DNA of 20,192 nucleotides from Apostichopus parvimensis (taxonomy: Eukaryota > Echinodermata > Holothuroidea > Aspidochirotida > Stichopodidae), in assembly GCA_000934455.1 (NCBI GenBank), contig KN882819.1, positions 145,669 through 165,860 on the forward strand, read 5' to 3'. The notes below the pieces were generated by a model. It had not been told where the DNA came from and did no database searches. It was given only the letters and a program-made list of their open reading frames with translations. Every line of letters begins with the position of its first letter. Position 1 is the first letter of the stretch. Positions 1-9,700 of the stretch are shown here, piece by piece. The position numbers were made by a program, and so were the translations under genes.

Positions 1-778
1 CGTTGTATATTTTGCACTGCCATCATCAAATCCATGCAGTGTATCTACCTTATTATGAAAACAGTTGTACCATTCGTATTGGATGTAAATCTAATGCCTA
101 TCAAGGTAACTTATAAAGCAATCCCTCCTCCGACCAGTCAATATATTTACGTCGCTATCCATTACATTTACAAATTATAAGCTTATGGAGTTCTCATAGA
201 GTATCCGTAGATATCTGTTAGAGTGCAATTTAATAATAGCCACGCTCGTATAACACACGAGCTTTGCAAATATGAGACGAGATATCCGAAATAATTTAAA
301 CAATTGCCTCATTTACTTTACCTTTCTTCCCATGATGGTCACGAAGAATTCTGGTATTAGAGACTAAGTGTCCATTCACAACTTATCTTTCCCTGTAAAC
401 GTGAATGAGTACTTGTGACTTTGCCCAGACACTGCGGATTCTGTTGTGACATAGTCGGTACGTACGTACGCAGTCTTCATTCAGTGTTTGACTGACATTC
501 TCGCTCGATGATGTAGTTGCTCATGAAAACGCGTCACTCAGTGATTGGGTTGTTTGTGCGCAAGCTCCGACGTGTTTATGTCTGAGAAAATCTCTATATC
601 ATATGTTTTCTTCTGGAAGTTCAAGGTAGGTAAAAAATGTGTTAATTATAAATGCCGGTAATTCCCTCTCTGAAAAGATCTTCTATGACATTAAATTATG
701 TAAATCTGTTAATTGGATTACCACTTCCATTTCGTCGAAATGAAGAAATGAAGATATACGTATATTCAAACTGTTTTC
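1..778. other. Non-genic AT-rich flank
   Basis: No credible exon, RNA gene or complete mobile element was seen on either strand. The only small structure is a GTACGTACGTAC self-complementary run near 460-470. Confidence 0.6.
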
Positions 779-833
779 ACAAATGTTGTTTACAGAAATG
801 TTGTGTACAGAAATGTTGTTTACAGAAATGTTG
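779..833. repeat. 15-bp tandem repeat, about 3.7 units
   Basis: The unit ACAGAAATGTTGTTT is repeated with single-base variants (GTGT in one copy, a 2-bp gap in the first). A short frame running through it reads a Cys-rich CCLQKC-type repeat, but nothing suggests it is expressed. Confidence 0.9.
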
Positions 834-1403
834 GATCAATTGTTAATATCAATTTTGTTTTCACCGGAGTGTCCAGAATCTACAACCCACCCCCCACCCG
901 GCCACTTATTTCTCCACACTTGAACCTCATCCCGTCACGTCCCTCAACCAGAACGAATGATGTCATTCAAATGCATAACGTGTCAAGTATCAACCGTTCT
1001 CTAATGGAATTGTTCAGTTAGTGAATAAGTATGTCAATAACGCGACATATATGTGTCTAAGAAGGAGAGCTCAAAATCGTCAAGAACTCCGCAGTACCAA
1101 AAATGTATGTTTCACTTTATTCAGGGCAAAATTTTAAAGACAGCACTAATGTCCTATCGACCATCTAAGGCATAATTTAGTGTCGACTGAGGAAAGAGAA
1201 CCATATTCTAATATACCTGAGCCTGGTGAAATTTGCGTTCCTATATTTTGAGAAAGCGGTATAGTTGAAATAGTAACGGTTTGTACCATAAGTGAACTTG
1301 AAACATGTCATAGTTATACATTGACAACCACTTTTTTTTAAAAATCTTGGATTGCATGAAGTACTAAAGCTTCACAGGATACAAGTTAATAATAATTACA
1401 ATG
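834..1403. other. Non-genic flank, nothing recognised
   Basis: A pyrimidine/purine-skewed CCACCCCCCACCC stretch lies near 889-901. Short open frames here have no domain-like composition, and no splice-consistent exon was found. Confidence 0.55.
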
Positions 1404-1882
1404 AGTGTACTCTACTTAATCTACTACTCAAGTGTACTCTACTGTGTAATCTACTGTGTACTCTACTGTGTACTCTACTGTGTACTTTAGTGTACTTTGT
1501 ACTCTATTGTACTCTACTACTCTAGTGTACTCTACTGTGTACTCTACCGTGTACTGTGTACTCTAGAGTTCTCTACTACTCTAGTGTACTCTACTTACTC
1601 TCTCTAGTGTACTCTACTGTGTACTCTAGTGTACTCTACTACTCTAGTGTACTCTACTTACTCTACTACTCTAGTTTACTCTACTGTATACTCTAGTGTA
1701 CTGTATACTCTAGTGTACTCTAGTGTACTCAACTATTCTAGTGTACTCTACTGTTTACTCTACTGTGTACTCGACTGTGTGTAGTGTACTCTACTTACTC
1801 TACTACTCTAGTTTACTCTACTGTATACTCTAGTGTACTGTGTACTCTAGTATATTCTACTACTCTAGTGTACTCTACTTAC
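1404..1882. repeat. TGTACTCTAC/TGTACTCTAG minisatellite
   Basis: About 480 bp are built almost wholly from variants of GTGTACTCTA followed by CT or GT, plus ACTCTACT spacers. Higher-order blocks recur, e.g. CTCTAGTGTACTCTACTTAC appears several times. The array is saturated with TAG stops in several frames and cannot be coding. Confidence 0.95.
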
Positions 1883-2253
1883 ATTGAGACGGATCCTCAA
1901 GATTCTAGGCACGTATTGTAGACAAGGCGTTTATTTTAACAGGTCATCACGGTCTCAGATGAATGATCGCGAATGCGATGGTCGTGTGTTTGCTTTGGTT
2001 CTGGCGAATTTGGTAACAATAACGATAAACGTAAAGAATGCTCCTAAGATTAAACCTGCGTGAACAGTGTAGCAGTCTAATGTGAAACTGTACGGTACAT
2101 AAATCTACTTATTACCTCTATATGTGTCATGTGTATGCCTATCAGTTTCATTGTTATCCCCTATATGAGTTTCCCAATGTTTCAATTAACAACATTGAAG
2201 CACAGTCCCCTACAAGGCCCACCCACTCAGCTCATTTGCCACCCCCTTGCTAC
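1883..2253. other. Non-genic flank, nothing recognised
   Basis: No exon, RNA gene or repeat structure seen. Confidence 0.55.
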
Positions 2254-2381
2254 CCTAGAAGCATGGGCGTAGGAGGCGGGGGCTTGGGGGGGGGGGTTGA
2301 TTTTGGTTATATTTTCGGGCAAGTCGTTACAGCCCCCCCCCCCCCTAAATCAAATTGAGCTCCTATGCCTATGCCTAGAAG
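2254..2381. repeat. 8-bp target-site duplication pair CCTAGAAG
   Basis: Identical octamers lie immediately outside the MITE termini. They are perfect copies even though the inverted repeats differ at two positions, which suggests a fairly recent insertion. Confidence 0.8.
2262..2373. mobile_element. 112-bp hAT-like MITE
   Basis: Terminal inverted repeats CATGGGCGTAGGAG and (reverse complement of the right end) CATAGGCATAGGAG match at 12 of 14 positions. Identical 8-bp direct repeats CCTAGAAG flank it at 2254-2261 and 2374-2381. An 8-bp target duplication is the hallmark of hAT transposons. Subterminal G-run (2286-2296) and C-run (2333-2345) segments face each other and would strengthen a hairpin. 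No transposase is present. Confidence 0.82.
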
Positions 2382-2792
2382 GTCCCTTTTAGGCATGTAC
2401 AAATAGCCAATATGGTTTCCCACAGCATATAAAGGCTACGGATACCATCAGAATGCCCTAGCGTGCTTTTATATCTTCAATTATCTGTGTAAAACAATGA
2501 ATAAAGTAGAGCTTATAAAGTAACCTTAAGTCCTATATTTCCCTTACAAAGTGTTTCCCGATGTTCTTCAACTTCCCTCAAGAGATTCTACCCATGGCTG
2601 CTGCCCTGAAAGTATATTATTTTATAGGTCTTTATGTTTCCGATAAAGTGAATGCTCCCAGACTAGATAACCCAATAGTGCTCTTTGGTTAAACTATATT
2701 TATGACTGACATATCAATTCAGGCACCAAACAGAAGCAAACTTGACGATTTCTGTATCTGAGTCCTCCCCATGGGCCCCCGCCGAGGCTTTG

Positions 2793-2800
2793 TGACGTCA
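2793..2800. promoter_or_regulatory. Palindromic CRE-type site TGACGTCA
   Basis: Perfect consensus for CREB/ATF factors, in a small GC-richer island (2766-2800) about 0.9 kb upstream of the start codon. A second identical octamer lies at 3501. A function is not shown. Confidence 0.35.
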
Positions 2801-3080
2801 CTCCTGTTCTGCTTCAAGTTTGTGTTTGATTCAAAACGTGTCCATATTTTGAAATGTCATGTAGGTATTGAATGCCAGTTTATCACAATACTTACAAGAT
2901 GTTTTCTAATGTAATGTTGGTCTAGTACTACCAGGTATAAAACACGAAAAAGATTAAAGTTTTCAAGAGATAAATAGTTACAACAGTATGAACTGGTTCA
3001 TATAATAAGACTGTCTTGTGTTCAGTGTCATGTGGCTCTGGTTGTGTTTTGTTTAGAGGGCAGCATTTGTTATTTAATGC

Positions 3081-3164
3081 CAGAGCCATATACGGCTCTG
3101 TTTAATGCGGCGTGTTTAACGATTTAAGAGCAGAGCCTTAGGTGGAGATATACGGCTCTGTTTA
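3081..3164. repeat. Two tandem hairpins with CAGAGCC/GGCTCTG stems
   Basis: Hairpin 1 is CAGAGCC 3081-3087, loop ATATAC, GGCTCTG 3094-3100. Hairpin 2 has the same arms at 3131-3137 and 3154-3160 with a 16-nt loop. Both are followed by TTTA, and the right arms share ATATACGGCTCTGTTTA 60 bp apart, so the unit was duplicated. Confidence 0.75.
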
Positions 3165-3500
3165 AAAGGATAGGGGGGAGTAAAATTGTTGGCTGATGAT
3201 GGAAAGAGGAACATAGTGTAAGCATCCTGCTGCAATTTGAATTTAATTCCTAGGAATCGTTTGCGAGATAACAATATTTGAAACTGATATCTTTTGTACA
3301 AAAAGTGAACTTGAAACAAACAGGTATGATTTCATTGATGCACACGGACATTTTCTTTCTTTGTGTTTTCTTTAAAACGTATATCCCATTTTCCTTTCAG
3401 AATTCAGGAAAACCCTCCTCTACGAATAATGTAAAATCTCTGTTTTATATTTCACGCCAGATGGTCTTAATCGGCCACCGTAAATTCTTAAACTTTTTGA

Positions 3501-3719
3501 TGACGTCACCTCTACCGCAGGCTGTAGGTGCTAGGCATATGGTGTGTAGAGATCAGTGATGTAAATAGACATAAAATAGACATTCCAGGGTTATCTAGTT
3601 CATTCATCGCGTAGTGGTTGTAACCGTACCTGGAGCGACGACAGTGGCAGGTAGATACTAGTAGTAGTACTAGTAACTCACATTCCTAGTCCACGGTTTC
3701 TACGAATACAATATTCAGC
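3501..3719 (+). promoter_or_regulatory. Candidate proximal promoter / 5' UTR of the Skeletor-like gene
   Basis: A full palindromic CRE (TGACGTCA, 3501-3508) lies 212 bp upstream of the start codon. No clear TATA box at a standard spacing was found; weak AT motifs occur near 3567-3578. The transcription start is unknown and an upstream non-coding exon cannot be excluded. Confidence 0.35.
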
Positions 3720-3774
3720 ATGGACTTGAAATACGTTCGTCAAAATCGTGGGATAATTCTTGCGCTGTGGTATT
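3720..3774 (+). CDS. Skeletor-like: Exon 1: start codon and N-terminal half of signal peptide
   Basis: The ATG is preceded by AGC (A at -3) and followed by G at +4, a strong Kozak context. An in-frame TAG at 3687-3689 closes the frame upstream. The 18 codons begin MDLKYVRQNRG, a basic n-region, and continue IILALWY. The exon ends in phase 1 at T|GTAAGA. Its last base joins TC at 5067 to make Phe19, and exon 2 continues LQLASG, so the junction yields one continuous hydrophobic core with a plausible A-S-G cleavage zone. The exon was found by looking for a phase-1 donor that would complete a signal peptide. Family homology does not help here, so it is the least certain exon of the model. Confidence 0.68.
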
Positions 3775-6700
3775 GTAAGAAAAAAACTTCATTTCAAAAG
3801 TGTAACTTGGGCTGGCCATAGAAAACTAGTTGTAAGATCACACTTTTCACAGGAGCTCCAACTTCCAATGCCAATTCTAGCCTAACTTAGGCATATTGTT
3901 TGGCACCTATGGGGGTACCTGTAGTTAGGTAGTGCTCTGCATGGTTTTACTCTAGGCCTTTACCTAGAAATAAACTTATCTAGTAACATGCTTTTTGGTT
4001 TGGCTATGGTTACATATGTCCCTTCATGAGTATTTGAAGACAAAAACTGCTTTGGTGTACCTGTCAGTGTGATGGATAGCTCAATGACTAGAGGTTTAAC
4101 TTTAAGTTTAAGCCTAGGCTATATAGCTAATGATAAATCAAAGGGATACAAACCCTGCAAATTAATGTTATACATACAGGCAAGCCAGAGGGAAATTGTT
4201 GATTATTTTATGTTGATATTTTCTTTAGTTGATAGTGATCCTAGTTAGCAGAAAATTAAAGCATGGCTGCTTGAAAGTCACTCGGTAGTTTATTGTATGT
4301 GAATGAAAAACCTATGGCTGTCTCTTCCCAGCCACCAATTCCCCCCCCCCCCCAAAAAAAATATTAGGCGACTGATGGTGCATATATGCAAGGCTGTTTG
4401 CAAAATTATGTCAACCCCTTGTATAAAGTGTAAGAGTTTTTGAAAAGGTACATGTATTTGCTGTAGATCTTTCATCCATGAAGAATGTTAACAAAGACTT
4501 ACACCTCAAGAAGCTCTTCCATTAATCATTCTATCCAATTAGTAGCTGCTGGGTGTGAAGACTCACGCACAAAGAAACGTCTGATGCCAGTAATCTGACC
4601 TAGTTTCGAATGAGCTGTAACAGAAGTGTTAGACACCACCATCTATCCCAGGAAATACACACACAGCTTGCTACCGTCGGTAATTAGACACTAGTGTACA
4701 GTCAATACATGCAGCTACGGTCAATACCCACAACACAGTGTACATATAGCAGTGATGGACATCTCATGTCTAGATAAAAGATAACAAGGTATCACGTTTC
4801 ATTACTGTCTGCATTTTGTAGCGACAAGAAGAAAACTTCACTTGCAAAAAACGCAAAGATAACTATTTCAGAGCGCAGCATGCGGTTTGGGGCGAGTCTT
4901 CAATGCCTTTAAAAGAATATATGCATTCTACAACATCAATGAATATATACCACAATGATAATTTGAGGAAAAAACTTAAAAAATAAGATGAAAAAGCCTG
5001 GTGAAGACAAAAAAAGAATCGCTTGTATTCCATAAATTTATGTTTTGCACCTTCTCTTCTCGACAGTCCTACAGCTAGCAAGTGGTCGTTACCATGGTAC
5101 TGAGATTGGAACAATTGCACTTGCAGGTTCCACTGAGCCGGGAGCAAAGGGAACCATCTTTGCTGTGGACGAGTCACGAATCTTCATAAAAGGATTCACT
5201 TTTGATGGAAACCAATTTGGCACAGGTTAGACAGTTTCTCAGCTATATTGGAAAACCTTATTTCAGTTTACAAAATTACCCTATTCCTCGTTCAATACTA
5301 AAAAGTAAAACCTGGATGATCCAATGCAACGTATTGTCATTTAAACCTAGTTTTTCAAGTTTTAATCAATAAACATCAAATACATGTTATCAATACCAAG
5401 GCTTAGACTGCAGGGCCATGCATGGTATTCCATATTAAAAAGGAAAATATGTACAGACAAAGAATGATTGGCTGCACTATGCTGACTTACAGCAAAAGTC
5501 TGATATGAATGCTAATGTCTTTTTCATATCCTGAGAATCCCTGTTCCTAAACTTTTCCGGATAATCCAGGGTTTACCGTGGTTAATTGGTTATAAAGCTG
5601 ACCATTCCATTGCTGATAATTGCATTGAGCTGGTCCAACGGTACGCAACTATGCAAAAACGTTTTTGAAACGTTATTAAAACGTTTCGTCTTTTGTTTTG
5701 ATAACGTTATTTGTGTAATAAATATGTCACAAAAATGTTTTCAGGCTAATATTTCAGAACATTTTTTCTTTAAAACATTAATATAATATTAATATAACAT
5801 TAATATCTCATAAAAACGTTATGCCATCGTTTTAATAACACCACATTTAACGTTATAAACATATTTCAGAGGCTCTTATAAAAATTGTTATGATAACGTT
5901 TTGTGTATGCTGGAATGGATGGTCAGACAGTCCAAGTTTGCAACACTGACCGATCAAGATATTGTTCGGTTGAAGTTGCATCAACTATCAGTCAGGGAAG
6001 CTTCATCATACAACTACATACTAAAATGTACATTTTATAGTAATGTTCGAACTTTTCTGATAAACAATGGACATATCTATATGCTCAGGTAGAATGGCAT
6101 AATGTCAGAAGCACAAACTTAAGTTTCAAGTTTATTTAAAATCCAGTATAAAATACACGAAAGTACATATTTATAAATAGGATATGAAAAACAGTTAAAG
6201 AGTAATAAAGCTTGAAACAGCATGTGCTATATGTACAAAAATTAAAGTAAAAAATAATAAAAGAATTAGAGTAAATTTGGTGGAACAACACCCTGAATAA
6301 ATTTTGCAGCCCTATAAACTGTTAACTGTGTTAAAATGTACAGTTTGAAATTTTTGGTGTGATTGCCTTTTTTCTCAAATTATAATTAGTATATATGTTG
6401 AAGAAGTGACTTCAGCTCGTTATGGAGTGGGTGTTTCTCGTCTCTATCTGAATTTTATGAGAAATCCTTTTAAAATCTCTCATGCATGGCTGCATTGTTA
6501 ACTTTGTTATAACCTTGGGTATAACTTTGTAAATATAACTTTGTTAATAAGGGTGTTAAAATATGAGCTAAACATTTTAGCACAGTAACGCAAGGAGGCT
6601 CTAATTCTTTACAAGTAAAAAATGGTTTCAGGAAGGAACAGCGTATATAATATGAGGTAAAATATATGTATTAAAACTTCCATTCTTAACTCTAACTTAA

Positions 6701-9700
6701 AATATGGCACAATAAAAGATAAAGTAGATATGATATAATAAACCCTCTAATTCTGAAAATACGACACCTAAAATTAAGGTTATTGTCTTTACACACCCCT
6801 AAATGCATCATCTGTTCAGACGGTACTGTCAACTTGGGCACCCTGTATCACAGTTTTTCTCGCTTTGGCAGTGAGTAGGCCCTCATATGTTTAATATTGG
6901 AAAATTCAAAAATCATCTCTTTAGATTTCTTTTGGTTCAGAAGTAAGTTCTTTTTATCACAGACAGTAGCAACATGAGATACCACAGATTCATAATTACT
7001 TTGATCCACATTATATGAGAATTTAGATATTCTAACAGAGAGTGCTGTGTCATCTGCATATTTGATGACAGAACAATTAGATAAAAACCTGTTACACTAC
7101 AGCTGTTAGGTATGCATGGAGTCCATGATGTGTTACCTTGGGAATAGGTTGTATGTAGTACTAGGTACTATCAGAGTATTAACTGAAAAGTTGGTATATA
7201 ACTTTGTGCAGATATTTTTTTCAGCTGTGCAGTTAACCTCTCAACTGGTATTAATTTACATGCATCTGAAAGTTTAAAATTCAACTACATTCAATGCTCT
7301 AACCACCTTTGGGACTTTGCTTTTAGATGCCCATTTCTCGGCTGGTCGTTCAGATTCACCAGATAGAACGGGAGTGATTATTCCTGATGAAATGGGGACG
7401 TGAGTGGTGAAGTTTGTGATATTGCACGGTGTCAGATAATTCAAATTTGGTGAACAGTTGGAGGCACAGACTTGCTTTGCTAATTAAACTACACTCTTCA
7501 ATGTATTAAATGCTTCTACAATGCAGAAATGGGAAAATACTTTCCACAAATGACCATACAAGTTGACAATTTTAGTTCCTGGACTTTTTTCCTATTGTGA
7601 GCAGTGAGACATGTGTTACTTGAATACATGGGACATACATTCTATAAACTAGTCCACATTGTGACAATTAGGTTTCAAGTGTTAGCTGTAATTACACTGT
7701 AAATCAATGAAACATCTGTTTGGTGTAGGTAGAGTAACTTTATTGAGAAACCAATAAGATCTATAGACTGAGCCAATTTGTTTTATCTTTTAAGGACAAG
7801 AGATAATGAATGATCAATAGAATGTATTACAAGTAATGTATAAGAAATTGCTCCTTTAATCCTAGCGTCAGATACAATTAATATAAAGCCTATAGAAAAA
7901 TGGTTCTTAAATGGAAGTAGGATACAGCACAAAGTCAGGCTATAGCTCTTATGATGAAACTATTCACAGATCTACACCAGTGCTTGTCAATTAATTATAC
8001 AATTATCTCAAATGAATTGACAAAATCCTAAACTGCTTCACTTTTATTACTAAAGTGGGAGGAAGATACAGACACAGCTTTTTCAGAATCTCTTGATATT
8101 ATGTATGTCGCTTTAAAGGTGTGTCATGCAAACACAGCTGTTCATAATCTAATATGGTACGTGATTATTGCTTTAAAATTGTGTCACAAAACGCAGCTTT
8201 TCAGAATCTCTTGTACGTATTATGGTACAAGCTTACTGCTTGCTTCAAACACATGTCATAACTGCTTGAACCATGTCACCTGAAGGTTGTCTTGATCCAT
8301 TCAACGGTCAGTCGGTCGCTGAGTAAGTCACCAATTGGGAAAAATTTGGAATGTTGTCATTAACATCATGCTCTTGCAGGGTCACTGATATACGACTAAC
8401 CTATTGACTTGGATTAGCCTTGTCTTTTCAGTTTGGTAATAAATGGGGAGATTGTAAATTTATTGCTTACATAGCTGGATGCCTACAATCTCTAAGGTAA
8501 GAGTCACTCATTGTCTACTGAATACAAATTGCCTTTAATAGTGACTACTTGACATGTGAGGCTAATGACGGATAAAGATATTGCTAACAATTCCTTCTAA
8601 GTACTTAAAGGCATTGAAGACTCGCCCCAAACCGCGTGCCTCCCTCTGAAAAAAGTTAACTTTCCGTTGCTTGTAAGTGAAGTTTTTTTCTTGTCGCTAC
8701 AATATGCAGACAGAAATGAAACGTGATACCTCGTTATCTTTTATCTAGACCTGAGATGTCCATCGCTGTATCGTTTCATGTACAATGTGCTGTGGGTATT
8801 GACCGCAGCTGTATGTACTGACTGAACACTAGTGTCTAATTACAGACGGTAGCCAGCTGTGTGTGTATTTTCTGGGATCGATGGTGGTGTCTAAAACTTC
8901 TGTTACACCTCATTCGAAACTAGGTCAGATTAAGGTTTCTTTGTGAGGGAGTCTTCACTCCCTTTAACGCATGAGAACGTATCATCTATCACTACTTGTT
9001 TACACAAGTGAAGCTTCTAACAGCATCCACAGCCAGACCAACCTGGAAATCGTTTCTTGGTTCTGCTAAAGACAAACATATGTGGCTTGATACTGGAGCA
9101 ATCCTTTGTAAAAAAAATTGGGATGAACATGTTAGGGTAATATGACCTATACATGTAGAGTGCGTTCATTCTTGATCCTCTGATCTTAATAATGTTCTTC
9201 CAAATTAACCACAAAATTTGATCTCATTACGATCTTCCCTGCCTACAGTATATAGCAAATACCACCCGCGTTTACATTTAAGAATGAGTGAGTTTCGTCT
9301 TAAGTCCGCTTGCCAGGTTAATATACTGTGCAGGCATTCAAAGGTCATATAAGCTGTTTACATTTTCCCTGTGCTTAATTGCCATTGCCATATGTGCTGT
9401 ACTAGTACGTACTGCTCAATACACCACTGCGCCGCAAGGTTCAATCATCGCACATAAGCAGTATAATGTATTCAAACCACTCCGTACCACGTACTACCAT
9501 TACTACTAGTACACGTTAACCCAGATTCAAATTTCTTCCAAACCCTTCAAATGGATGACCAAACAATCTTGCTAGTCAATTTCGTACTGCTGATGTCGTA
9601 TAAGAGGCTTATACCAACATCCAAGGCATTTAATGTTAGGTCTAATGTAACTTCATTATAGGCCAGGCCAGATGTAATGGTCTTAACCATATACTAACTG

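Larger units (their letters stand above)
2382..3500. other. Non-genic upstream region with two hairpins
   Basis: No exon was recognised. It contains a CRE at 2793 and the tandem CAGAGCC/GGCTCTG hairpins at 3081-3164, listed separately. It may include distal promoter sequence of the gene starting at 3720. Confidence 0.5.

Noticed and set aside
652..1021. Small Cys-rich peptide genes over the 15-bp repeat
   Set aside because: Two overlapping short frames arise from the tandem repeat itself; there is no signal peptide, splice fit or other evidence of expression.
1404..1882. CRISPR-like or telomeric array
   Set aside because: No constant repeat plus unique spacers; units are short, variable and contiguous, and unlike TTAGGG-type telomere repeats.
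3657..3674. ACTAGT...ACTAGT near-palindrome in the presumed 5' UTR
   Set aside because: It comes from a short AGT triplet run; the stem is weak and there is no sign of a functional element.
6835..7084. Functional or domesticated reverse transcriptase
   Set aside because: Only ~80 codons are open; flanking RT motifs are in other frames with stops, so it is an ordinary dead LINE copy.
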